Shown here: piece after piece, positions 32,194 to 40,647 of the stretch
How positions within the stretch are numbered: the stretch's first letter is position 1
Layout: every line of letters starts with the position of its first letter
NCBI GenBank assembly: GCA_000014925.1
Contig: CP000474.1
Span: 1,984,001-2,048,000 of the forward strand
From: Paenarthrobacter aurescens TC1
Lineage (GTDB): Bacteria; Actinomycetota; Actinomycetes; Actinomycetales; Micrococcaceae
Direction: 5' to 3'
Length of the DNA: 64,000 bases
Translations under genes and position numbers: made by a program
The notes under the pieces: generated by a model
Seen by the model: only the letters and a program-made list of their open reading frames with translations
Databases searched by the model: none
Told to the model about the DNA's origin: nothing

Positions 32194-32799
32194 TTAGTTG
32201 ACCTGGTTGATGATGGTCTCGGCAACCTCACGCATGCTGAGGCGACGGTCCATGGAGGTCTTCTGGATCCAGCGGAAAGCTTCCGGCTCCGTCAGGCCCA
32301 TCTTGGTGGTCAGCAGGCTCTTGGCGCGCTCTACAAGCTTGCGCGTGGCGAACTGCTCCTGGAGATCGGAAACCTCGTTCTCGAGCGCCTTGATCTCCTC
32401 ATGGCGGGAAAGAGCGATCTCGATAGCCGGGATGAGGTCCGCGGGGGAGAACGGCTTGACGACGTAAGCCATCGCGCCGGCATCGCGTGCGCGCTCCACC
32501 AACTCCTTCTGGCTGAAAGCGGTCAGCAAGACCACAGGTGCAATGCGGGCCTTGACGATCTTCTCAGCCGCCGAGATGCCGTCCATGACGGGCATCTTCA
32601 CGTCCATGAGGACAAGGTCCGGCTTGAGCTCCTCGGCCAGCTGCACAGCCTTCTCGCCATTGTCTGCCTCGCCGACGACGTCGTACCCTTCGCCCTTCAA
32701 AATCTCGATAATGTCCAGGCGGATGAGGGTCTCATCCTCGGCTACGACAACGCGTCGGGCCGGCTGGGCTGTGGACGTGGACTCCGTCTGTTCGGTCAC
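32194..32799 (-). CDS. pdtaR: ANTAR-domain response regulator (PdtaR type)
   Basis: 201 residues. The receiver domain carries VVVAEDETLIR, the phosphoacceptor Asp66 in LVLMDVKMP and the switch lysine in VVKPFSPADL. A coiled linker leads to a C-terminal ANTAR RNA-binding domain (about 137-195: LVERAKSLLTTKMGL, SMREVAETII). ANTAR proteins antiterminate by binding paired RNA hairpins. The position beside pyk matches Rv1626 (PdtaR) of M. tuberculosis; the partner kinase PdtaS is not in the window. Confidence 0.93.
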   Translation of the reverse strand: MTEQTESTSTAQPARRVVVAEDETLIRLDIIEILKGEGYDVVGEADNGEKAVQLAEELKPDLVLMDVKMPVMDGISAAEKIVKARIAPVVLLTAFSQKELVERARDAGAMAYVVKPFSPADLIPAIEIALSRHEEIKALENEVSDLQEQFATRKLVERAKSLLTTKMGLTEPEAFRWIQKTSMDRRLSMREVAETIINQVN

Positions 32800-32891
32800 G
32801 GGATCTCCTTGAAAAGGTTCGGCGGGTTCATATCCATCTTAGTGTGGACTCTTTGATGGCAGGTTTTTGTTGCATCAGCGTGCCCGGTTCT

Positions 32892-32920
32892 TTGAATCAG
32901 CCTATCTGCATGTATAGTAA
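32892..32920 (+). promoter_or_regulatory. Promoter of tRNA-Leu(CAA)
   Basis: TTGAAT (32892-32897), 17 bases and TAGTAA (32915-32920); overlapping TATAGT (32913-32918) is an alternative -10. Confidence 0.5.
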
Positions 32921-32988
32921 TTTCGCGTGCTGGGAAAGGATCGCGTTGCTCACAGAGATGAGAGCAGCTGACTTCCCCGCATATCCGC

Positions 32989-33070
32989 GCCCGAGTGGCG
33001 GAATTGGCAGACGCGCTGCACTCAAAATGCAGTATCGAAAGGTGTGTGGGTTCGAGTCCCACCTCGGGCA
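32989..33070 (+). tRNA. tRNA-Leu(CAA)
   Basis: 82 bases with acceptor GCCCGAG/CTCGGGC, discriminator A at 33070, a long variable arm (class II), anticodon loop CTCAAAA giving CAA, and T arm GGTTCGAGTCC. No CCA is encoded. It marks the left end of the accessory region. Confidence 0.95.
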
Positions 33071-33074
33071 CGGC

Positions 33075-33305
33075 ATACCCCCTCGTCAGAGGGGGCTTTT
33101 GCTTTTAAGTGTTGACACGAGTCTCTGATGTGTGATGCCGGCTTGTGCCTGGCAGCCGGTTGGCCTGTTCGGTTGTGGGGGAGCGGGGTCAGCGTCCTGG
33201 CGTGTGGGCGCTCCGCTGGCTCTTTACTGGACTCATGCGTTGCTCCCTTGGTTCGGGTAGGTCGTGGTTGTCCTACACCTCTTCATGGGTAGGGGCGTTG
33301 GTCAC
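33075..33305 (+). repeat. Left copy of a diverged ~230 bp element
   Basis: Shares with 47730-47968 an ordered series of blocks: the CCCC..GTCAGAGGGG..TTTTGCTT hairpin, GCCTGTT(C/T)(G/A)GTTGTGGGG(G)GAGC, GCGTTxCTCxCxTGGTTC and GGTTG(T/G)CCTACACC(T/G)CTTCATGGGT(A/G), then CA(C)GACATGA. The end of a small frame, WLSYTSSWVGALVTT then stop, parallels WLAYTASWVEGRSAT then stop in the right copy. The upstream part of this frame is broken by a shift and a TAG. Confidence 0.6.
33078..33104 (+). terminator. Terminator of tRNA-Leu
   Basis: CCCCCTC (33078-33084), loop GTCA, GAGGGGG (33089-33095), then CTTTTGCTT. A very similar hairpin with the same loop and tail is at 47733-47760. Confidence 0.9.
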
Positions 33306-33339
33306 GACATGACGAGTAGATCTTCTTGCGGATTGGCTT

Positions 33340-33711
33340 ATGGGATCGTCCGCAAGATGGCACGGATGTTGTGGCCCGGGAGTCGCAGGGCCCGATCCCG
33401 GCGAGCATAAGCAGCTTGGGGGGTGTCGATTGCTCCTGCTGAGATGATCACTTCGCGGGCTGCGCGGAAGGTGCGATACCGACGGCGCGTCCGTCCTCGA
33501 CGAGGATCCGGTGTGCCGGGATTTCGAGCTCTAGCGTCAGGTTGGAGGGCAGCTCCGATGTTATGGAGAGGCGGGCGACTGCGGTTGAGACTCGTACACC
33601 CTCCTCCTCGTTACGGAAGACACGGGAAACTCGGTCCTCCGAAGACCACCGTCGCGTTTCTGTAGGGCTGCCGCGAACAGACCGAGCCGCACCCTCACGG
33701 TCATTCGGCAA
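33340..33711 (-). pseudogene. GMC-family oxidoreductase remnant, two frameshifts
   Basis: Read across frames on the minus strand, the remnant gives GVRVSTAVARLS, NLTLELEIPAHRILVEDGR, AVGI, then a shift near 33470 to TFRAAREVIISAGAIDTP, then a shift near 33412 to KLLMLAGIGP. The last two blocks are the GMC oxidoreductase signature 2. Choline/alcohol dehydrogenases of this family are about 520 residues; only ~110 residues of the central part survive. The other 5' and 3' parts are not found. Confidence 0.75.
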
Positions 33712-34146
33712 CCTATGAAAAGCAATTCAAAGAGGGATCGCTGTCTTGGAACTGCTTCGCTATTTTGACAGTCAGCACTACATGTCCGGTGTAGCTGCAG
33801 GTCTAGCACAAGAAGGTCCTCAGCCGTGACGGGGGACGGAGAAGTCCTAGATGGTTTTCCTTCCGCCGGTGGCGTCCGTCTTCCCACGTCCGTCAGGCCT
33901 TTTGCGGCTCTCCTCGAAGGTGGTTGACTCCGCGCAGGGGCTCACAATGTTGACCAGCGCATCAGGGTCGCCGTCGCCGAGCATCCCACTGAGGCGGGAA
34001 TTCTGTGGCAGACGGGGGATCGGCCGGCGAAAACATCTCGTTCAGTTCAGTGCCGGGATGGTTGCACCGCACCTGGCGAAGCGTTAGCCCTTTTGACTGC
34101 TGCGTAGGAGATGAAGGGTTCGCCCGACGACGGCTGATGGGTTGCG
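33712..34146. other. 435-base stretch without a recognisable gene
   Basis: Only short frames lie here. One minus-strand frame (about 33852-33990, starting MLGDGDPDALVNIVSP) has coding-like composition but no recognised family. It is probably further degraded DNA. Confidence 0.4.
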
Positions 34147-34416
34147 CTACAGGCGCTCACCGAGTACGGTGAGGCACTCGCGGTACTGATCTGCCGTGAT
34201 CTCCCCTTTAGCAAAGCGCTCGTCGAGAATCTCGCGGGCCCTGCTACCTTTCGTCGGCGGCGGGTCGTTTGGCTACTGTAAGCCCGTAGACACGTAGCCG
34301 CCACGGCCGTTTCCAAACATCCTTACTGTCAGCAGAACAAGAAGTGCAATGCCGACAAGCAGCAGAGGAACCCAAAGCCACATCCATACCATGCTTTGTC
34401 CATAACCCCACATCAT
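34147..34416 (-). pseudogene. SHOCT-domain membrane protein interrupted by an in-frame TAG
   Basis: From ATG 34416 (GGAGG upstream) the first 47 codons give MMWGYGQSMVWMWLWVPLLL and the rest of one membrane helix, ending at TAG 34275-34273. Reading straight on in the same frame gives 41 more codons including ILDERFAKGEITADQY, the SHOCT domain consensus, to a second TAG. Intact relatives have exactly this membrane-helix plus SHOCT order. Either a nonsense mutation has inactivated the gene or a truncated membrane peptide is made. Confidence 0.8.
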
Positions 34417-36796
34417 GATCAGTACCCTCCAACTCCAAGATTTACTCCCAGTCTCAACCCTGAATCGGCGCCGCCAACAGAGTCCGAGGTCCCGGTTCAA
34501 TCGCCCGTGCCGCCAACCGCTGCAAGCAGCGCACATCAAACCCAGACTTCTAGGTCACTGGGGCACAAGCCCCGGGCTGTCCCTGATCTATGCACACCTC
34601 AACCGCCTTATCCGTCGCACGAGTGTGGAAGTTCTGTTCGTGGCCGGTCCCGGCCACGGAGGTCCCGCCGTCGTCGCCAATACCTATCTGGAAGGCAGCT
34701 ACTCGGAGGTTTACCCGGCCGTTGGCAAAGACCTGAAAGGGCTTCGGAGGCTTGTCCGGCAGTTTTCGACGCCGGGAGGCATCGCCAGCCACGTCGGCCC
34801 CGCCACGCCTGGCTCCATTCACGAGGGCGGGGAACTGGGCTACTCCCTGATGCATGCTACCGGTGCGGCTATGGACAATCCGGACCTGATCGTTGCCTGC
34901 GTCGTCGGTGATGGGGAGGCCGAAACCGGTCCGCTCGAAGGCTCTTGGAAGGCGCCCTCGTTCATCAACCCGCTCAGGGATGGGGCAGTACTTCCCATCC
35001 TCCACCTCAATGGGCATAAGATCTCCGGCCCCACGGTCCTTGGCAGGCGCTCGAACATGGCCGTTGCGTCGCTTTTGGAAGCGCACGGCTGGGATCCCGT
35101 GATTGTCTCCGGCGACGATCCCGCCCTTGTCCACCCCGCCCTCGCCTCAGCTCTGGATTCAGCCTACTTATCGATCCGGACCATTCAGTCCCATGCCCGC
35201 ACAGAGGGAGTCACCGGGCCCGCACGATGGCCGGCCATCGTCCTGCGCACCCCCAAAGGATGGACAGGACCGGTGACAGTAGACGGAAAGCCCGTAGAGG
35301 GAACCCACCGTTCCCACCAAGTCCCGCTGGCCGGAGTCAGAGAGAATCCGGCGCACCTGGCGCAGCTTGAAGCGTGGATGCGTTCCTACCGGCCGGAAGA
35401 ACTCTTCGACGCCGACGGGCGGCTTATCGCCGAGCTGACGGCGCTCGCCCCCGACGGCGATTTACGCATGGGCGCACTGCCCGCCAGCCGCGGGATGGGA
35501 AGCCGCGACCTGGCAATACCATCGCTCGATCGATATGCCCTCGAAGCTGTTCCCCGCGGAGGCGTGATGCACGGGAGCACCAAGCCATTAGGGGAGATGC
35601 TGCGCGATATCTACATCGATACTGCCGATGACCCCAGGTTCCGCCTCTTCTGCCCCGATGAAACCAACAGCAACAGACTCGGTGCAGTCTTTGAAGCCAC
35701 CGACAGATGCCTCCTCGAACCAGCCGCGACCACAGAAGCCGCGCTCGCAGACGATCATGTTTCCGCCAGCGGACGCGTGATGGAAGTCCTGTCCGAACAC
35801 TTGTGCCAAGGGTGGCTGGAAGGATACGTGCTGACAGGCCGCCACGGCCTATTCGCCAGCTATGAGGCGTTTGCGATGGTCAGCGCTTCCATGACCGTTC
35901 AGCACGCCAAATGGTTGCAGCATTCACGGGAGCTGGAGTGGCGGCGGCCCGTGCCCAGCTTGAACATCCTGCTGACCTCCACTTGTTGGCGGAACGATCA
36001 CAACGGTTTCAGCCATCAAGGCCCTGGTCTTATTGACACGGTTCTGTCCCTGTCCAGCAGCGTCATCCGTGTCTACTTCCCACCCGATGCGAACACCCTG
36101 CTGGTCACTGCCGAACACATGCTCGAAAGCAAGGACTATGTGAATCTGGTAGTGATCGATAAGCAGGAACATCCGCAGTACCTGACGCTCGAAGAGGCGC
36201 GGGCGCATGCAGCCGTCGGTGCATCCATCTGGGATTGGGCTGGACATGAAATACTCGGGACCTCGGCCGGTAAGGTCCCGGACATCGTCCTTGCATGTGC
36301 CGGAGATGTTCCCACGCAGGAGACGTTGGCGGCTGCGTGGCTCCTCAGGCGGCATGTTCCTGAGATGTCCGTCCGGGTAGTCAATGTCATGGATGCCATG
36401 GTCTTGCCGCCGCCAGAGGCGCATCCGCATGGGCTGTCTGGTGAGAAGTTTGAAGAACTCTTCACCGCTGATGTGGATGTCGTGATGGCCTGGCATGGGT
36501 ACGCGAGGGCACTGCACCAGCTCCTGCATGGTCGCCCGCATCCCGAGCGGTTCCATGTCCGGGGATACAACGAGCAAGGCACCACCACCACACCATTCGA
36601 CATGGTGGTACTGAACAAGGTCAGCCGATACCACCTGGTGATGGAAGCCCTGCGCCGGACTCGCGGTCAATTCCCGGGGGCAGAGCAACTGCTGGAGCAT
36701 TGCCGGCAGCAGTTGGACGCCCATTCCCTCTACATCCGCGAGCACTTTGAGGACCTACCCGAAATCAGGGATTGGGTGTGGACGCAGCAGCAGTAG
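34415..36796 (+). CDS. xfp: Xylulose-5-P/fructose-6-P phosphoketolase, atypical N-terminus
   Basis: 793 residues. From residue ~38 on it is a full phosphoketolase: AAHIKPRLLGHWGTSPG (His48), GPGHGGPAVVANTYLEG (His81), PATPGSIHEGGELGYSL, GDGEAETGPLEGSWK (TPP/metal), HNGFSHQGPGLIDTV and GYNEQGTTTTPFDMVV. It splits xylulose-5-P to acetyl-P and glyceraldehyde-3-P. The first ~37 residues are Arg/Gln/Pro-rich and lack the family's YLSVGQIYL-type segment. The ATG overlaps the start of the divergent SHOCT gene and has no ribosome site. The true start may have been lost by rearrangement, so expression is uncertain. Confidence 0.8.
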   Translation: MISTLQLQDLLPVSTLNRRRQQSPRSRFNRPCRQPLQAAHIKPRLLGHWGTSPGLSLIYAHLNRLIRRTSVEVLFVAGPGHGGPAVVANTYLEGSYSEVYPAVGKDLKGLRRLVRQFSTPGGIASHVGPATPGSIHEGGELGYSLMHATGAAMDNPDLIVACVVGDGEAETGPLEGSWKAPSFINPLRDGAVLPILHLNGHKISGPTVLGRRSNMAVASLLEAHGWDPVIVSGDDPALVHPALASALDSAYLSIRTIQSHARTEGVTGPARWPAIVLRTPKGWTGPVTVDGKPVEGTHRSHQVPLAGVRENPAHLAQLEAWMRSYRPEELFDADGRLIAELTALAPDGDLRMGALPASRGMGSRDLAIPSLDRYALEAVPRGGVMHGSTKPLGEMLRDIYIDTADDPRFRLFCPDETNSNRLGAVFEATDRCLLEPAATTEAALADDHVSASGRVMEVLSEHLCQGWLEGYVLTGRHGLFASYEAFAMVSASMTVQHAKWLQHSRELEWRRPVPSLNILLTSTCWRNDHNGFSHQGPGLIDTVLSLSSSVIRVYFPPDANTLLVTAEHMLESKDYVNLVVIDKQEHPQYLTLEEARAHAAVGASIWDWAGHEILGTSAGKVPDIVLACAGDVPTQETLAAAWLLRRHVPEMSVRVVNVMDAMVLPPPEAHPHGLSGEKFEELFTADVDVVMAWHGYARALHQLLHGRPHPERFHVRGYNEQGTTTTPFDMVVLNKVSRYHLVMEALRRTRGQFPGAEQLLEHCRQQLDAHSLYIREHFEDLPEIRDWVWTQQQ

Positions 36797-36798
36797 GC

Positions 36799-36827
36799 TT
36801 CCAACACCGTTCCAGAGTTCTTAGTCT
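36799..36827 (+). promoter_or_regulatory. Promoter of the DUF1003 gene
   Basis: TTCCAA (36799-36804), exactly 17 bases, TAGTCT (36822-36827), and 6 bases later the ATG: a leaderless arrangement. Confidence 0.5.
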
Positions 36828-36833
36828 GTGCTC

Positions 36834-37292
36834 ATGAGTGAGCGAGAGAACACGTGGCACGGTCAGCATCAAGCCGGCCTCAGTAGGGGAGAGCGTGCCG
36901 CCGACTACCTCCGCAATGGCATGGGTAGCTGGATTTTTGTGGGGTGCTTCGTCCTGGTGATGGTGGTCTGGGCGGCCGTCAATTCATACATGCTGGCCGA
37001 GGATGCATGGGACCCTTACCCGTTCATCCTGCTGAATCTCTTCCTGTCCATGTTGGCAGGGCTCCAGGGCGCTATCTTGCTCATCGCCGCGAAAAGGCAG
37101 GACGCTATAGCGGCAGCCATGGCCCAGCACGACTACGACACTGACGTGCAAGCGAAGACGGAGATCGACCGGCTTATGGCCATTAACAGCCAACAGCTGG
37201 AACTACTGGAAGAACTGCGGGCATTGCTGCTCGCCGCGAGGGACCCTCACACCGAAACCGAGGAGACGATCCAGTTGCCGCGCGAGGAGTAG
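36834..37292 (+). CDS. DUF1003-family membrane protein
   Basis: 152 residues from ATG 36834. Two membrane segments (about residues 32-52 and 62-84) are followed by a charged helical tail. NLFLSMLAGLQGAILLIAA and KRQDAIAAAMAQHDYDTDV are the conserved DUF1003 blocks. The family is cytoplasmic-membrane located and of unknown function, sometimes linked to metal stress. It lies 37 bases behind the phosphoketolase but probably has its own leaderless promoter. Confidence 0.85.
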   Translation: MSERENTWHGQHQAGLSRGERAADYLRNGMGSWIFVGCFVLVMVVWAAVNSYMLAEDAWDPYPFILLNLFLSMLAGLQGAILLIAAKRQDAIAAAMAQHDYDTDVQAKTEIDRLMAINSQQLELLEELRALLLAARDPHTETEETIQLPREE

Positions 37293-37340
37293 GCATTGCA
37301 AAGGTTTGCCGTGTGGGTTTCCATGGCCTTAACGTGACGC

Positions 37341-38825
37341 TCAGATGGCCTGGACGGTAGCCATCATGCCTTGGTCTTCGTGGTCGAGGATGTGGCAGTG
37401 GAAGACGGTGCGGCCGGGGAAGTCATCGAAGGCCACCCGGATTGTCACCCGGCCGCGGGCAGGGACATTGACCACATCCTGCCATCTGGGTTCGGTTACT
37501 TCGCGGTCCCCATCATGGATGACCTGCATGGGCCACACGTGCAGGTGGAGGGGGTGGTCCATGGAACTGGAGTTGACCAGGGCCCATTCCTCAACGGTGC
37601 CCACTGCGGTTGTCTCGTCGACTCTTTGGGGGTCGAACGTGCGTCCGTTGATGGTGAAGGACATCATGCTGCCCTGTCCGCTGCCCATACCCATTTCCGC
37701 ATCTGTCCCCGCACCCAAGGTCAGTGTTCGGGCGGCAGCGAGAGGTTCCTTCCGCAGATCGCGTAGGGGCCGGCCGTTGGTCACTGGCCGGAGATCAGTG
37801 CTCATGCTTGGGGAGACGGTCAGAGAACATAATTCGAGCGGGCCTCCACCGGACTGGGTACCACCTCCTATGGCGCCGCCCATCATGGGGCTCATGCTGC
37901 CGCGATCCACGGGGGCGGCGGCGAGCGTGGAATTCGCTTCGCGGGTTTCTACGAGGAGTTCTACCCGATTCCCCGGAGCGAGAACCACCTCAGTGACGCC
38001 CTCAGGCTCTGGCAAACGGCCATTGTCACGGCTGAGGAGGCGGACCTGCTGTCCTGAAAGTGACAATCGCAGGTATCGAGAGGGACAGGCGTTGATGATC
38101 CGCCAGCGTTCCCGTTCTCCGGCAGCGGCGCGCAATTGTGGACGGATTTGGCCGTTGACCAAAACGATCTGCCCTTCGCGTCCCATCACCTGCTGCATCC
38201 GGTCCGCCCGTGCGAGGTTGCCGTCGGCGTCCAGAGACAAATCGGAGATCACCATCAACCTCTCACGGGTGATCGAAATCGGTTCGGTGTCCTCCACCAC
38301 AATTGCTCCGTAGAGGCCACCGGCCACCTGGTCGGCGGCATGGCCGTGGTGATGGGGGTGGTACCAGTAAGTGCCCGGTGGGTGGTCCGCAGGCAGTGTG
38401 AACTCGTAATCGAATGTTTCGCCGGGGGCAACGCTGACAAAGCGGTTATCGCTGTTGCCCTGCGGGGAGACATGCAGCCCGTGCACATGCAGGTTCGTGG
38501 GTGCCAGCAGCCCGTTATGCAGGGAGATCCTGATAGTGTCGCCAGGGCCGACCCGTAGCGTCGGTCCGGGCAAGGAGTCGTTATATGCCTGCACCGAAGC
38601 CTCCCTCCTGCCGATCTGCACCTGGGCCGGTGCAGCGACTAGCTGAACTTCAAGCACACGGTCACGGCTGGTCAGCACGTGGGGTTCGGTCAGGTCCAGC
38701 TCCTGGGTGTATAGGGGCTGAGCGCCGGGGCCGGTGGTCAGCCACAGCCCGGCAGCTCCGGCGGCCGTAGCGCCGGCCCCTGCTGCACCCAGCACCAGCA
38801 GGTGGCGACGCGTCAAAGGTTTCAC
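37341..38825 (-). CDS. Tat-exported multicopper oxidase
   Basis: 494 residues from GTG 38825, chosen over a longer frame (to 38921) because GAAGGA lies upstream and the protein then starts with a Tat signal TRRHLLVLGAAG (5-16). Copper ligand motifs in order: HVHGLH (113-118), WYHPHHHGH (~156), HPLHLHVWP (~432) and HCHILDHEDQGMM near the C-terminus, with the type 1 Cys. A methionine/glycine-rich segment near residue 330 (SMSPMMGG) may bind Cu(I) as in CueO. It acts outside the membrane, likely in copper tolerance. Confidence 0.9.
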   Translation of the reverse strand: MKPLTRRHLLVLGAAGAGATAAGAAGLWLTTGPGAQPLYTQELDLTEPHVLTSRDRVLEVQLVAAPAQVQIGRREASVQAYNDSLPGPTLRVGPGDTIRISLHNGLLAPTNLHVHGLHVSPQGNSDNRFVSVAPGETFDYEFTLPADHPPGTYWYHPHHHGHAADQVAGGLYGAIVVEDTEPISITRERLMVISDLSLDADGNLARADRMQQVMGREGQIVLVNGQIRPQLRAAAGERERWRIINACPSRYLRLSLSGQQVRLLSRDNGRLPEPEGVTEVVLAPGNRVELLVETREANSTLAAAPVDRGSMSPMMGGAIGGGTQSGGGPLELCSLTVSPSMSTDLRPVTNGRPLRDLRKEPLAAARTLTLGAGTDAEMGMGSGQGSMMSFTINGRTFDPQRVDETTAVGTVEEWALVNSSSMDHPLHLHVWPMQVIHDGDREVTEPRWQDVVNVPARGRVTIRVAFDDFPGRTVFHCHILDHEDQGMMATVQAI

Positions 38826-38877
38826 TGGTTGCTTCCTTCTAGTACTTCCAGTATCCGCCGCATTACCGCATTTTGAC

Positions 38878-39413
38878 TTACCGCGAGCTTGTCCATGCGT
38901 TCCACGTTGCTTGGCTGCCATTAAGTTTGACGACGTTGTACGCGGCGCGGCGGAGTGCGCTTGCCGCGACTGAGTTTTGCACCCCGCTTTGGCAGTAGCT
39001 CACAATTGTGCCTTTCGCGGGAACCTGGTCGAGGTGCCACACGGGGCGGCCACCGCTGAGCTGCTAAAACCGGGGACGAGCCGGGCCTTGTGCTCGGTCT
39101 TGCTGCGGACGTCCAAGACCAAGTCAGGGTCCGCGCCGTTGAGGTCTTCGGTTGGGATGTGCACGGGGATGAAGGTGGGCAGCCCGTCATGGCTGGTCAC
39201 GTAATTGGCGACGTTGTCGATGCCGACATGGACCAAGTGGTTCCACATATCCTGCGCTGATTCCCGGCTGAACAACGGCGCTGCTGTCGCGCCAAGGCAG
39301 CGGCGGACGTTCTCCCGTGAGCGAGGACCGTCGCGGTTCTGCCCTAAAGGTTCCCCCGCTTCATCCTTGGGCGGGCCTGCTGCGCGGCAGCATTGCGGGG
39401 TCATTGTGATCAC
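38878..39413 (-). pseudogene. MBL-fold/rhodanese protein remnant, frameshifted
   Basis: The minus frame from ~39310 gives IDNVANYVTSHDGL, VHIPTEDLN and ADPDLVLDVRSKTEHKA, a rhodanese start. Near 39045 the frame shifts, and the continuation is VWHLDQVPAKGTIVSYCQSG (active-site Cys loop), NSVAASALRRAAY, and VVKLNGSQATWNAWTSSR to TAA at 38878. Such rhodanese domains usually follow a metallo-beta-lactamase domain of ~300 residues, of which only a fragment remains. It probably belonged with the thioredoxin gene next door. Confidence 0.75.
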
Positions 39414-39484
39414 TACGACCGCATTTGGACCTCGTTTCCAGTGGCTGAATACAGCACGCTGGAGCTTACGGAGGCCGGAACCAC

Positions 39485-39913
39485 ATGAATAAAGCCATCA
39501 TCAAATGTCCTCACTGTGGCAAGTCGAACCGCGTTCCGGCCGCCGCCGACGGTCGGCCGCGCTGCGGGAATTGCCACCACGACCTCCCTTGGGTGGTTGA
39601 AGCGGGCGACGACGACTTTAGTGCGATCGCCGAACGGCCCGGTGTTCCGGTACTGGTGGACTTTTGGGCGGTGTGGTGTGGGCCGTGCCGCGTGGTGAGC
39701 CCTGTGCTGGACAAGTTGGCATACGAGCGCGCCGGGCAGATCAAACTTGTGAAGGTCGATGTGGATCACTCGCCGCAGCTCTCTGCCAGGTTCGCGATAC
39801 AGGCGGTGCCGACGTTGATGGTCATTGTTGACGGCAAGATCGTGGCGAGGCAGGCCGGCGCGGCTCCCGCGCCGGTGTTGAGGTCCTGGTTGGAGGAAGC
39901 ACTCACGAAGTAG
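39485..39913 (+). CDS. trxC: Thioredoxin 2 (zinc-ribbon type)
   Basis: 142 residues. An N-terminal zinc ribbon uses CPHC (8-11) and CGNC (27-30), followed by a thioredoxin fold with VDFWAVWCGPC (active site WCGPC) and the cis-Pro in AVPTLMVIV. It is a cytosolic disulphide reductant of the oxidative-stress-linked Trx2 class. GGAGG precedes the ATG at a slightly long distance. It sits divergently from the broken rhodanese gene and ends in a hairpin. Confidence 0.93.
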   Translation: MNKAIIKCPHCGKSNRVPAAADGRPRCGNCHHDLPWVVEAGDDDFSAIAERPGVPVLVDFWAVWCGPCRVVSPVLDKLAYERAGQIKLVKVDVDHSPQLSARFAIQAVPTLMVIVDGKIVARQAGAAPAPVLRSWLEEALTK

Positions 39914-39927
39914 CCCGGAAACAGCGG

Positions 39928-39960
39928 ACGACGGCGGCAGGGGCGGTGTCCCGCCGTCGT
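39928..39960 (+). terminator. Terminator of trxC, ACGACGGCGG stem
   Basis: ACGACGGCGG (39928-39937) pairs with CCGCCGTCGT (39951-39960). Confidence 0.75.
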
Positions 39961-40082
39961 GCCTTATGTCTGCGTGGGTCAGGGTCACGTTGCCCATCCG
40001 AGGGAATCAGGCCAACTGACGAAGTAAGTAACGGGTGCCTGTTGCGTCACGTCAGTAGGTTCAGGAAGCGTGATTCCTTGCC

Positions 40083-40433
40083 TCATGTGACAATGCCCGT
40101 TTCGGGCCTTGTTGAACCAGGCGTTGGCCTATATGGCCCCTGACTGTGTACAAAACCCCCAACATGCCCCGAGACACGCGGTTTGCTTAACAATGTCCAG
40201 CAATTCCGGATGCAGTGGCTGTCGGCAAATAAACTACTGCGAGTATCGCAATAAGGTGCCAGCTTGCCGCGATCATCGGATCTGATGCCGCAGGCGTCCT
40301 CGAACAAGCGCCCGTGGCTGCCCGTGAAGTCCTGCACTGCCTGCTCCACGGCCCCGCCGAGGAAACCTCCCTCGGCAGAGTTCGCGGCACGGATCAGCGC
40401 ATCGGCCGCGCCGTCGTCAAAAGCAATTCCCAT
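40083..40433 (-). pseudogene. Fragment resembling a polymorphic-toxin/T7SS-type leader protein
   Basis: From ATG 40433 the minus frame reads MGIAFDDGAADALIRAANSA and later VQDFTGSHGRLFEDAC. This looks like the FDDGAADAL-type N-terminal helical domain that precedes toxin modules in Arthrobacter relatives, as I recall the family; no search was possible. After ~65 residues the sequence loses this character, so the toxin part and partner genes are missing. Confidence 0.35.
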
Positions 40434-40524
40434 GCCCGGCCCCGAGCAGAACAGTAAATCCAACGACTAGCATAACTGCTGATTGCTTCTATTGAGGGTC
40501 TACTCAGCCGGACGATTTTTAGGA

Positions 40525-40647
40525 TGGGCGGGTTTCCGACGAAAGAAGAAACATCTGGCGCATTGCTGCCTCGGATGTCGAGAGCTACATCATTGAGGCG
40601 TGCAAGCTGATTGCGGAGCCCATTGCAGCCGGGGACATGCCTGAGTG
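40525..40647 (+). pseudogene. Excisionase-like HTH fragment
   Basis: A short plus-strand frame following a TAG reads VSDERRNIWRIAASDVESYI and on to IAAGDMPE then TGA at 40645-40647. The WRI-x-x-SDVESYI pattern is the C-terminal half of helix-turn-helix/excisionase-family DNA-binding domains. The N-terminal half is absent. It is a trace of mobile DNA. Confidence 0.45.
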
